Origin: Syntrophaceae bacterium
GTDB taxonomy: Bacteria; Desulfobacterota; DTXE01
Direction: 5' to 3'
Assembly (NCBI GenBank): GCA_012962595.1
Contig: DTXE01000435.1
Coordinates: 1-5,467, forward strand
Length of the DNA: 5,467 nucleotides
The notes under the pieces were generated by a model. The model did no database searches. It saw only the letters and a list, made by a program, of their open reading frames with translations, and was not told the DNA's origin. A program made the translations under genes and the position numbers. Positions 1-5,467 of the stretch are shown piece by piece; position 1 is the first letter of the stretch; the number at the start of each line of letters is the position of its first letter.

Positions 1-225
1 ACCTCTTCCATCGCCACCCAGGACAGGAAAAAATTTTCCAGTGCAAGTACTTTTTCTAATTGCGTATTTTAATTCTTCTTCACTTAATTCCTCGCCATTT
101 AAATATTTTTCGGTTAATTTGTCATCTACCTCAACCGCTTTTTCAATCAACTCTGCTCTAAATTGTTTGGCTTTTTCTAAAAGATTGTCAGGTATTTCTT
201 CCTCTGTTAATGATTTATCACACAT
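1..225 (-). CDS. fusA: Elongation factor G, internal fragment
   Basis: The minus strand is open across the whole stretch and encodes about 75 residues that read like the interior of EF-G, the GTPase that moves tRNA and mRNA through the ribosome. Recognisable pieces in order are an acidic linker and IPDNLLEKAKQFRAELIEK, then VDDKLTEKYLNGEELSEEEL, then IRKSTCTGKFFPVLGGDGRG. These match the EF-G segment behind the G domain that ends in the FPV(L/F)xG strand. The reading frame runs off the left edge, so the C-terminal two thirds are absent, and the N-terminal G1-G4 GTPase motifs are cut off at the junction near 221-250. The in-frame ATG at 223-225 is not the real start, because full EF-G has roughly 250 residues before this point. 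Base composition is clearly more AT-rich than the rest of the window, with many AAA and GAA codons. It is probably from another genome, perhaps a Patescibacteria-like one, but that source is only a guess. Confidence 0.72.
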   Translation of the reverse strand, partial: MCDKSLTEEEIPDNLLEKAKQFRAELIEKAVEVDDKLTEKYLNGEELSEEELKYAIRKSTCTGKFFPVLGGDGRG

Positions 226-250
226 ATTCCCTTCTTTAAGAGATAGGCAG
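221..250. other. Junction between fusA fragment and ileS fragment
   Basis: Left of here the best reading is minus-strand EF-G; right of here it is plus-strand IleRS, starting in mid-protein. EF-G resemblance is clear up to about 215 and IleRS resemblance is unmistakable from 251 (VSIIIWTTTPWTIPAN). The exact breakpoint cannot be fixed by eye because both frames stay open through these bases. Composition changes at the same place, from about 34% to about 47% G+C over 240-base blocks. No inverted terminal repeat, target duplication or recombinase gene is visible, so there is no sign of a mobile element creating the join. A chimeric assembly is the simplest explanation. Confidence 0.7.
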
Positions 251-2359
251 GTGTCCATTATTATCTGGACTACCACCCCTTGGACCATCCCGGCCAATTT
301 GGCACTTGCCTTACATCCTGAGTTTCCATATGTCGCTGTGGTGGTAGATAATGAGGTCTTTATCCTGGCCAAAGGACTGCTAGAGGAATCCTTCAAGGCC
401 ATGGGTATTTCTCATTATAAAATCTTGGAGGAATTCCAAGCCAAGATTTTGGAAGGTAGGAGATGCCTTCATCCCCTCTATGATCGAGAATCTAAGCTTA
501 TACTAGCTTCTTATGTTACCTTAGATGCAGGAACAGGATGTGTTCATACCGCACCGGGACATGGGCGTGAGGACTATGAAAGTGGGTTGAAATATAATCT
601 TGAGATATATTCCCCAGTAGATGATAATGGAAAATTTACGGATGATGTCCCGTTGTTTTCTGGCCAATACGTCTTTGATGCCAATAGTCAGGTGATTGAA
701 AAATTGCGTGAGGCCGGAGCCTTAATAAAAGAGGATACCATTGAGCATACCTATCCCCACTGCTGGCGTTGTAAGAATCCCTTAATCCTTCGTGCTACTG
801 AACAATGGTTTATATCCATGGAAAAAAATGGCTTAAGGTCTAAGGCCCTATCATGTATTGACCAGGTAACGTGGCTTCCCTCTTGGGGAAGAGACCGTAT
901 TTACGGAATGGTAGAAAATCGCCCTGACTGGTGTATCTCCCGACAGCGTTCCTGGGGGGTGCCTATCGTAGCCTTTTACTGTAAAGATTGTGGTGGGTTA
1001 CTACTGAGTAAAGAGGTTATAGAACACGTAGCCCAGATGTTTGAAACTCATGGAGCGGATTGTTGGTTTTCTATGGATGCTCAGGAACTTTTACCCCAAG
1101 ATACTAAATGTTCTAACTGTGGGGGAGTCCATTTTAAAAAGGAGAAGGATATACTGGATGTATGGTTTGATTCAGGTGTGAGCTTTGCTCCGGTTTTAGA
1201 AAAAAGGGATTATCTGGCATATCCAGCCCAGCTCTATGTGGAAGGAAGCGATCAACATCGGGGATGGTTCCAAAGTGCCCTTCTTACTTCAGTAGGCACT
1301 AGACAAAAGGTTCCATACCAGACAGTTCTTACCCACGGCTTTGTGGTAGATGCAGAGGGGAAAAAGATGTCTAAATCCTTAGGAAATGTGATTGCCCCCC
1401 ATGAGGTCATAAAAAAATATGGTGCGGAGATACTTCGTCTCTGGGTAGCGGCTGAGGACTACCGTGATGATATAAAACTGTCTCCTGAAATCCTTGAAAG
1501 ATTGTCCGAGGCCTATAGGAAGATTCGAAATACCTGTCGCTACCTTATCGGTAACCTGTATGATTTTAATCCTATGAAGGACTCCATAAGTTACCAGGAT
1601 CAATTGGAGATTGATAGATGGGCCCTCCATCGATTACAAGGACTTATAGAAAGGGTTCGTAAGGCTTATGAGAAATTAGAATTTCATATAGTCTATCATG
1701 CACTTTATAATTTCTGCACGGTAGATATGAGTGCCTTTTACTTGGACGTGCTTAAAGACAGACTTTATGTGATGCCCAAGACCTCTTTAGAGCGACGGTC
1801 AGCACAAACAACCCTATTTCAAATCCTAAGCACTCTGGTGAAGCTCATGGCTCCTGTACTCTCATTTACGGCAGAAGAGATATGGACTCACCTAAGGAAG
1901 TATAATAACCAGGAGCAAAGCGTACACCTGACCCAATTTCCTGCTATCAATCACACACTTTTAGATGAAGGGCTAGAGAAGAGATGGGATACAATACTTA
2001 CTATACGGGGAGAGGTGACTAAGGCCCTAGAATTGGCCAGAAAGCAGAAGTTAATTGGGCATTCCTTAGATGCACAGATAACCCTTTCGGTACCTAAGGA
2101 TCTATACTTACTTCTTAGTCCCTACCTATCACAATTAAACGCCATTTTCATAGTCTCAAGGGTTGAGCTAGTCCAAGAAAAGGCCCGCACATACGCCTAT
2201 GAGAGCAAAGTGGTGAAAGGGGTTAGAATCGATGTTACCCCGGCGCCGGGCAAGAAGTGTGAGCGATGCTGGATTTATGATGTAAGCGTGGGCGAAGATA
2301 AGGATCATCCCACCATATGCAAGAGGTGTGTAGAGGTTATGAGCTGGAGGGGTAATTGA
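239..2359 (+). CDS. ileS: Isoleucyl-tRNA synthetase, 5'-truncated
   Basis: Cytoplasmic class I synthetase that charges tRNA-Ile with isoleucine and edits misactivated valine. About 706 residues are present. In order: the CP1 editing domain, with the threonine-rich WTTTPWTIPAN at 266-298 and HTAPGHGREDY from 545 (its conserved Asp at 572-574); two CxxC pairs flanking an insert (YCKDCGG near 980, KCSNCGG near 1110); the catalytic-core segment DILDVWFDSGVS and GSDQHRGWFQ; KMSKS at 1364-1378; the helical anticodon-binding domain; and a C-terminal zinc finger CERCW...CKRC at 2258-2329. From the editing motif onward the length fits a normal enzyme of about 940 residues. The HIGH motif and Rossmann N-terminus are missing, so this copy as written could not be active. 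The frame stays open to position 2, and a GTG at 41 is in frame, but those bases are antisense to the EF-G fragment and should not be counted as IleRS. It is the first gene of the ileS-lspA-lgt operon. Confidence 0.96.
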   Translation, partial: RDRQVSIIIWTTTPWTIPANLALALHPEFPYVAVVVDNEVFILAKGLLEESFKAMGISHYKILEEFQAKILEGRRCLHPLYDRESKLILASYVTLDAGTGCVHTAPGHGREDYESGLKYNLEIYSPVDDNGKFTDDVPLFSGQYVFDANSQVIEKLREAGALIKEDTIEHTYPHCWRCKNPLILRATEQWFISMEKNGLRSKALSCIDQVTWLPSWGRDRIYGMVENRPDWCISRQRSWGVPIVAFYCKDCGGLLLSKEVIEHVAQMFETHGADCWFSMDAQELLPQDTKCSNCGGVHFKKEKDILDVWFDSGVSFAPVLEKRDYLAYPAQLYVEGSDQHRGWFQSALLTSVGTRQKVPYQTVLTHGFVVDAEGKKMSKSLGNVIAPHEVIKKYGAEILRLWVAAEDYRDDIKLSPEILERLSEAYRKIRNTCRYLIGNLYDFNPMKDSISYQDQLEIDRWALHRLQGLIERVRKAYEKLEFHIVYHALYNFCTVDMSAFYLDVLKDRLYVMPKTSLERRSAQTTLFQILSTLVKLMAPVLSFTAEEIWTHLRKYNNQEQSVHLTQFPAINHTLLDEGLEKRWDTILTIRGEVTKALELARKQKLIGHSLDAQITLSVPKDLYLLLSPYLSQLNAIFIVSRVELVQEKARTYAYESKVVKGVRIDVTPAPGKKCERCWIYDVSVGEDKDHPTICKRCVEVMSWRGN
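2346..2352 (+). promoter_or_regulatory. Strong ribosome binding site for lspA
   Basis: GGAGGGG lies inside the last codons of ileS, with the GGAGG core five bases ahead of the TTG at 2356. This strong Shine-Dalgarno sequence supports the TTG, which overlaps the ileS stop codon as TTGA, and suggests translational coupling of the two genes. Confidence 0.75.
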
Positions 2360-2856
2360 ATAGGAAGTACTATATATTGGCTTTAAGCACAGTAAGCATC
2401 CTCACCTTGGACCAGGCTTCTAAATTTTATGTTGACAAATATGTTGCCTTGAATGACTCCATAGAGGTGGTGAAAGGGATACTTAATGTCACACATATCA
2501 GAAATACTGGAGCTGCCTTTGGTCTTTTATCAGGTATTCCACCACCCTTAGGGAGTTACTTTTTTATTTCTATCTCTATCCTTGCATTGATGGGAATTTT
2601 ATATTTTTTGAAAAAAATAGATGGTGAACTGCTAGCACTAGGTCTTTCCCTTATCTTTGGGGGTGCATTAGGTAATCTGATAGATCGGGTAAGAATGGGG
2701 GTAGTTATTGACTTTATAGATTTGTACATCAAATCCTATCACTGGCCGGCCTTTAATGTTGCGGATACCTGCATCACGCTCGGTGCAGTTCTTTCCATAT
2801 TAAAATTTACAAAGAAGGCTAAAAGGTGTGCATCCCACATTGATCACCATAGATAG
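2356..2856 (+). CDS. lspA: Lipoprotein signal peptidase (signal peptidase II)
   Basis: Inner-membrane aspartyl protease that cleaves the signal peptide of prolipoproteins just before the lipid-modified cysteine, the step after Lgt. The 166-residue length is normal for the family. Conserved blocks: LTLDQASK with Asp19; HIRNTGAAFGLL at 47-58; GGALGNLIDR at 102-111; VVIDFIDLY with Asp119; and FNVADT with Asp137. By alignment with E. coli LspA, Asp119 and Asp137 are the catalytic pair. Four hydrophobic segments are visible, at about 6-22, 66-86, 91-107 and 133-150. The chosen start is TTG, because it sits at the right distance from GGAGGGG and gives the usual short N-terminus before the first membrane helix. 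The gene overlaps the ileS stop by four bases and runs 29 bases into lgt. The last dozen residues (CASHIDHHR) lie over the lgt start and are probably not conserved. Confidence 0.96.
   Translation: MNRKYYILALSTVSILTLDQASKFYVDKYVALNDSIEVVKGILNVTHIRNTGAAFGLLSGIPPPLGSYFFISISILALMGILYFLKKIDGELLALGLSLIFGGALGNLIDRVRMGVVIDFIDLYIKSYHWPAFNVADTCITLGAVLSILKFTKKAKRCASHIDHHR
2814..2818 (+). promoter_or_regulatory. Ribosome binding site for lgt
   Basis: GAAGG within the 3' end of lspA ends nine bases before the GTG at 2828. A second purine run, AAAAGG at 2821-2826, is too close to the start to be useful. The position inside lspA fits coupled translation. Confidence 0.5.
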
Positions 2857-3583
2857 CTTCTCCATCCATACTTATGGAGTGTTTGTAGTCATTGGTTTTC
2901 TTGCAGGCATTGCCTTGGCTATGAGGGAAGCAAGAAGAATCGGTGATGATCCCGCAATGATTTTGGATCTTTCTTTTTATATTCTCATATGGGCTATAGT
3001 GGGCTCTAGGATTTTCTATATCTTTATGAATTACCAAGACTATAGTGGTCACCTACTGGAGGTGGTCAAGTTGTGGAAAGGTGGTTTGGCATTTCAGGGG
3101 GGGTTGCTTGCATCTGGCTTAACTTTGGTGTGGTATGTGAGAAAGCACAAAATGAGCCTTAAGAGGTTGGCCGATATTTTGGCGCCATCGGCGGCTATTG
3201 GTCAAGCATTTGGTCGTATGGGATGTTTTTTTGCTGGGTGTTGCTATGGTAAGGAGACCCATGTGCCCTGGGCCATTACCTTTAACCATCCAGAATCACT
3301 GGCACCTATTGGAATCCCTTTGCACCCCACTCAGCTTTATCATGCATTCAGCCTTTTTCTAATCTTTCTTATCCTTACAGGTGTAGCTAAGGTTAAAAGA
3401 TCTGAAGGACAGGTGGCCTGGGTTTATCTTTTACTCCATTCTGTGCAACGCTTTATAATAGAGTTGTTTCGTGGTGATACTAGAAAATGGCTATTTAGCG
3501 ATTTGGTAACACCTACACAGAGTTTAAGTATAATAATGGGGTTTACATCTCTGTATATGTTGTGGCGTTCTGGCAGACACTAG
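2828..3583 (+). CDS. lgt: Phosphatidylglycerol--prolipoprotein diacylglyceryl transferase
   Basis: Multi-pass inner-membrane enzyme that moves diacylglycerol from phosphatidylglycerol to the lipobox cysteine of prolipoproteins, the first step of lipoprotein maturation. At 251 residues it is slightly shorter than E. coli Lgt. The GTG start gives the characteristic opening MHPTLITIDSFSIHTYG, so it is preferred over any internal codon. Key features: Tyr16 in TYG; KGGLAFQGGLLASG at 84-97; the Lgt signature GRMGCFFAGCCYG at 129-141 with Arg130, equivalent to E. coli Arg143; HPTQLY at 166-171; and QRFIIELFRGD at 207-217. Two positions differ from E. coli: Gln90 stands where His103 is, and Cys133 and Cys138 stand where Asn146 and Glu151 are. 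From memory, the GCFxAGCCYG form recurs in other Lgt proteins, so this is likely a subfamily trait and not damage. It is transcribed with lspA, its functional partner. Confidence 0.95.
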   Translation: MHPTLITIDSFSIHTYGVFVVIGFLAGIALAMREARRIGDDPAMILDLSFYILIWAIVGSRIFYIFMNYQDYSGHLLEVVKLWKGGLAFQGGLLASGLTLVWYVRKHKMSLKRLADILAPSAAIGQAFGRMGCFFAGCCYGKETHVPWAITFNHPESLAPIGIPLHPTQLYHAFSLFLIFLILTGVAKVKRSEGQVAWVYLLLHSVQRFIIELFRGDTRKWLFSDLVTPTQSLSIIMGFTSLYMLWRSGRH

Positions 3584-3638
3584 AGGCCTTAATAAGGAAT
3601 CAATGAGATATTTTGAAAATCTTGATCCGGGGGACCGT

Positions 3639-4058
3639 ATGACAGTTTTGGAAGATTTGAGATACACCAAAGAGCATGTATGGGTTCGTCTGGAAGGAGG
3701 TAACATTGCCACTATAGGTATTACAGACTATGCCGAGAAGGTGTGGGGTGAGGTTGTCCACCTTGAGTTACCAGAGGTAGGGGAAGAGATTGTTAAGGAT
3801 GAGGCCTTTAGCTCCATTGAATCAACAGATGAAATAGTAACCGATCTATATGCTCCTCTATCAGGAGTGGTTATTGAGGTTAATGAAGAGCTCATTGACA
3901 CGCCTGAACTGGTAAATGAAGACCCCTATGAGGATGGATGGATTATAAAACTAGAGATCTCTTCTAAATCTGAGCTTGATGAACTTCTGCTTCCCGATGA
4001 ATATGAAGAATATGTGAGAGAAGAGGTTATAGGTACTGAGGAGGATCAACCGCTGTAA
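3639..4058 (+). CDS. GcvH-like protein lacking the lipoyl lysine
   Basis: The protein matches the glycine cleavage H-protein family, the small lipoyl-carrying shuttle of that complex, along its whole length. Blocks are LRYTKEHVWVR (7-17), IGITDYAEKVWGEVVHLELP (26-45), YAPLSG (71-76), VNEELIDTPELVNEDPYEDGW (81-101) and WIIKLE. However, the lipoylation site is altered: family members have ESVKAAS or ESTKxxS before the YAP turn, while here residues 61-73 read ESTDEIVTDLYAP (3819-3857), with one extra residue and no lysine. The nearest upstream lysine is Lys53. No frameshift is evident, since both flanks align in one frame. The C-terminus is unusually acidic (12 Asp or Glu in the last 30 residues). 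The ATG at 3639 gives the normal distance to the KEHxW motif; an in-frame ATG at 3603, behind AAGGAA, would add 12 residues and cannot be excluded. Probably cotranscribed with lgt. No gcvT, gcvP or lipoate ligase gene is in the window, so its role is unknown. Confidence 0.85.
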   Translation: MTVLEDLRYTKEHVWVRLEGGNIATIGITDYAEKVWGEVVHLELPEVGEEIVKDEAFSSIESTDEIVTDLYAPLSGVVIEVNEELIDTPELVNEDPYEDGWIIKLEISSKSELDELLLPDEYEEYVREEVIGTEEDQPL

Positions 4059-4930
4059 TATTGGTCGATGTCGACCTCTACTATCCTGATCACCATCCCT
4101 TCTAAACAAACCAGACCCTGTTTGGCTCCGTTAAGGTGAATTGAAAAAAGGTATGCTCTCTCGTGAATATGGGGAGTTAAGTATGGAAGACAATATTTCT
4201 TAAAATTACTCTTATGAATGGTATTTTTGACCTCAAATGCTTGATAAACATTTCTACCTTTTGGTATATACCATGTATCATAAAGGGCCGGAGCCTTTAT
4301 CATGGTTTTGTCTAAGATGGGTATGAGATCAATCTTATTTCCGTCTATAGCCCCAATAAGCTTGATATGATTTATAGGTCCAATTCTCTCCCTTCCCTGA
4401 GGCTTATAGAACATCTTTCCATCCTTATCAAAAAGGATCTCTTTATAATTATTACCAAATATCTGGGAGCTTGAGCGGAGATTGTAGGCATAAGCCACGT
4501 CATGAAGACCTAAACAGATATTTTTTAAGTTTAAGAGATTTAGCCCATTATCTCCACTGGTGTCACAAAGTAAAAAATTCATAAAATTTTCAGCCATAGA
4601 CTCCCTTTGTCTATCTATATTTTTAATTTGACCTTGTAATTGATTAACCAGTTTTCTTAAGCCTCTATATAGACGCTTTACATATTGTTCCTTATGTTGT
4701 TGAAACGATTCCCTATTCTTCTCAAAATTCACCTTATCAAAGGAGGCATTGATCTCAGCCGCCTTGTTTTTTTCACCCTTGGTTAACCTCTTTGAGAATC
4801 TGGTATCTGGATGGTAAACAGTTTGAAGTACCCGATAATTAGACTTAATCAGCCTAAAGAGATCTTCGTCTCTCAGTTTCTTTACCATCTCAGGTGTAAC
4901 ACCCAGAACTTCAAAGGGATTCTTTTTCAT
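4046..4930 (-). CDS. J-domain protein with unrecognised C-terminal region
   Basis: Using the ATG at 4930, the protein has 294 residues. Its N-terminus is a J domain, the module that stimulates Hsp70 (DnaK) ATPase: NPFEVLGVT at 4-12, a basic helix II, then YHPDT with the diagnostic HPD at residues 40-42 (4805-4813), and a final helix around NKAAEINASFDKVN. Next comes a charged helical stretch, about 69-115, possibly coiled coil. There is no Gly/Phe region, no CxxCxGxG zinc motif and no membrane segment, so this is not DnaJ itself or CbpA. The remainder, about 116-294, looks like a folded alpha/beta domain that I do not recognise. I infer that it delivers a client or acts at a specific site through Hsp70. 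An in-frame TTG at 4942 would add four residues, but GAGAAGG lies between it and the ATG and favours the ATG. Its 3' end overlaps the GcvH-like gene by 13 bases in convergent orientation; an ATP-grasp gene lies 117 bases upstream on the same strand. Confidence 0.8.
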   Translation of the reverse strand: MKKNPFEVLGVTPEMVKKLRDEDLFRLIKSNYRVLQTVYHPDTRFSKRLTKGEKNKAAEINASFDKVNFEKNRESFQQHKEQYVKRLYRGLRKLVNQLQGQIKNIDRQRESMAENFMNFLLCDTSGDNGLNLLNLKNICLGLHDVAYAYNLRSSSQIFGNNYKEILFDKDGKMFYKPQGRERIGPINHIKLIGAIDGNKIDLIPILDKTMIKAPALYDTWYIPKGRNVYQAFEVKNTIHKSNFKKYCLPYLTPHIHERAYLFSIHLNGAKQGLVCLEGMVIRIVEVDIDQYYSG

Positions 4931-4991
4931 AAGCCTTCTCAATTAATTATACACTACCTGTTGTGGTACCCGAGACCAAAATGACTTCTAA

Positions 4992-5021
4992 ATAATAGGA
5001 TAATTGCCATGGGTATGTCAA
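4992..5021 (-). promoter_or_regulatory. Candidate sigma-70 promoter for the J-domain gene
   Basis: On the minus strand TTGACA (5016-5021), a perfect -35 hexamer, is followed after 18 bases by TATTAT (4992-4997), a five-of-six match to the -10 hexamer. Transcription would start near 4985, leaving a leader of about 55 bases before the ATG at 4930. This would let the J-domain gene be expressed independently of the ATP-grasp gene upstream. The spacing is one base longer than the optimum. Confidence 0.5.
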
Positions 5022-5042
5022 CCAAAATTGCTTTTGGATACC
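5012..5042 (-). other. Bulged hairpin with GCAA tetraloop after the ATP-grasp gene
   Basis: On the minus strand, six bases after the ATP-grasp stop, the sequence can fold as GGTAT and CCAAAA, loop GCAA, then TTTTGG, a five-base bulge TTGAC, and ATACC. That is a 6-bp inner stem, a 5-bp outer stem and a GNRA-type loop. No U-run follows, so it is not a standard intrinsic terminator. It could slow RNA polymerase, protect the 3' end of the upstream message, or be chance in AT-rich sequence. The bulge overlaps the -35 hexamer of the candidate promoter. Confidence 0.35.
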
Positions 5043-5047
5043 TGGTC

Positions 5048-5467
5048 TCATCTTTGATAATTCTTCAGAAAAGACTCCGTTAAAGCCCCTATCCTCCTAA
5101 AATACTCCTCCCGAGTAATCCTTGCACCATGCAAATTGCCGTGGAGAGAAATCTCTGACACATAATTCCTTCCATCACCCGTGATTATCAAATCTATGTG
5201 GGCGTAAGGAAATCTACCTCTTTCCATAACCTTTTTACAGAGGGCTATCTGTGTTTGATCTAGGCTGTAGGGCCTGGATTTTCCTCCAAAAGAGAGATTT
5301 TGTCTGAAATTATATTTATTATATCTCTGATATGCCTCTATATACTCTCCTATCACTATTACCCTGACGTCCTTAAAGTTGGTAATAAACGGTTGAACCA
5401 CAAAAGGGTATTTCAGCAAATTTAGACAGGCCCGAGTATAAACCTCTTCCAGTGAACTCCATAGGTG
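5048..5467 (-). CDS. ATP-grasp enzyme, C-terminal part (runs off right edge)
   Basis: The frame is open from the right edge to the TGA at 5048-5050, giving 139 residues, so the N-terminal part lies outside the window. An in-frame TTG at 5417-5419 is not a credible start, because homologous sequence continues upstream of it (SLEEVYTRACLNLLKYPFVV). The fragment resembles the ATP-binding C-lobe of RimK-like ATP-grasp ligases, which join a carboxylate to an amine through an acyl phosphate. VVQPFI then FKDVRVIVIGEYIEAYQRYN matches the usual QxFI...DxRVxVIG strand pair; NFRQNLSFGGKSRPYSL matches the NFRxNxxxGG segment; AHIDLIITGDGRNYVSEISLHG matches the GVDLI...YVxEVN metal-binding strand. At that last site the usual Glu-x-Asn reads Glu-Ile-Ser, so one common magnesium ligand is replaced. 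The substrate cannot be told without the rest of the protein. It lies on the same strand as the J-domain gene and may share its transcript. Confidence 0.72.
   Translation of the reverse strand, partial: HLWSSLEEVYTRACLNLLKYPFVVQPFITNFKDVRVIVIGEYIEAYQRYNKYNFRQNLSFGGKSRPYSLDQTQIALCKKVMERGRFPYAHIDLIITGDGRNYVSEISLHGNLHGARITREEYFRRIGALTESFLKNYQR

Noticed and set aside
41..238. Plus-strand N-terminal extension of IleRS from a GTG at 41
   Set aside because: It has no resemblance to the IleRS N-terminus, lacks the HIGH motif, is rich in Ser, Asn and Phe as antisense frames often are, and the opposite strand encodes a clear EF-G segment.
1379..1630. Minus-strand open frame of 83 codons within ileS
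   Set aside because: It lies wholly opposite conserved IleRS sequence just after KMSKS, and has no recognisable domain.
2819..3052. Minus-strand open frame of 77 codons opposite lgt
   Set aside because: It is antisense to the conserved N-terminal half of Lgt and shows no motif.
3524..3712. Minus-strand open frame of 62 codons across the lgt-gcvH boundary
   Set aside because: It overlaps two well-supported genes on the other strand and has no features of its own.
3819..3857. Frameshift error as the cause of the missing lipoyl lysine
   Set aside because: The flanking family motifs align in one frame on both sides, and no lysine codon is created by a single-base insertion or deletion at this place that keeps the following YAP turn in frame.
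4063..4076. Palindrome GGTCGA-TG-TCGACC as an intrinsic terminator for the plus-strand operon
   Set aside because: No T-run follows, the loop is only two bases, and the bases are explained as codons for Val-Asp-Ile-Asp in the J-domain gene.
4946..4951. TATAAT on the minus strand just upstream of the J-domain gene as a -10 box
   Set aside because: No acceptable -35 hexamer is found 16-18 bases upstream, and transcription would begin almost at the start codon, within the ribosome binding site. The TTGACA-TATTAT pair at 4992-5021 is much better.

Overview
The window looks like the end of a metagenomic bacterial contig of moderate G+C, with a short foreign or misjoined piece at its left edge. 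Products and gene order (ileS-lspA-lgt, a GcvH-like gene, Cys-rich Lgt signature, CxxC-rich IleRS) are compatible with a Desulfobacterota-like, formerly deltaproteobacterial, lineage. That placement is inference from family resemblance only. No RNA gene, CRISPR array, insertion sequence or phage gene was recognised.

Positions 1 to about 225 read on the minus strand as an internal piece of elongation factor G (fusA). This piece is AT-rich (82 G or C in the first 240 bases by hand count, against 113 in the next 240). Around 221-250 the sequence switches to the plus strand of isoleucyl-tRNA synthetase, entering the gene in the middle, just before the editing domain. The first 220-240 residues of IleRS, with the HIGH motif, are missing. 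This is either an assembly chimera or a real rearrangement; a chimera is likelier.

From about 239 to 4058 there is a compact plus-strand operon: ileS (5'-truncated), lspA (TTG start inside the ileS stop), lgt (GTG start inside lspA) and a GcvH-like gene 19-55 bases further on, depending on its start. LspA and Lgt are partners in lipoprotein maturation: Lgt attaches diacylglycerol to the lipobox cysteine and LspA then removes the signal peptide. The GcvH-like protein keeps the H-protein fold signature but has no lysine where lipoate should be attached, so it is unlikely to work as a normal glycine-cleavage shuttle.

On the minus strand, convergent with the operon and overlapping it by 13 bases, are a J-domain protein with an unrecognised C-terminal region (4046-4930) and, upstream of it, the C-terminal part of an ATP-grasp enzyme (5048 to beyond the right edge). 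The 117-base gap between them holds a good sigma-70-type promoter (TTGACA, 18 bases, TATTAT) overlapping a GCAA-loop hairpin. The best candidates for something undescribed are the lysine-less GcvH-like protein and the J-domain/ATP-grasp pair; neither can be assigned a pathway from this window alone.
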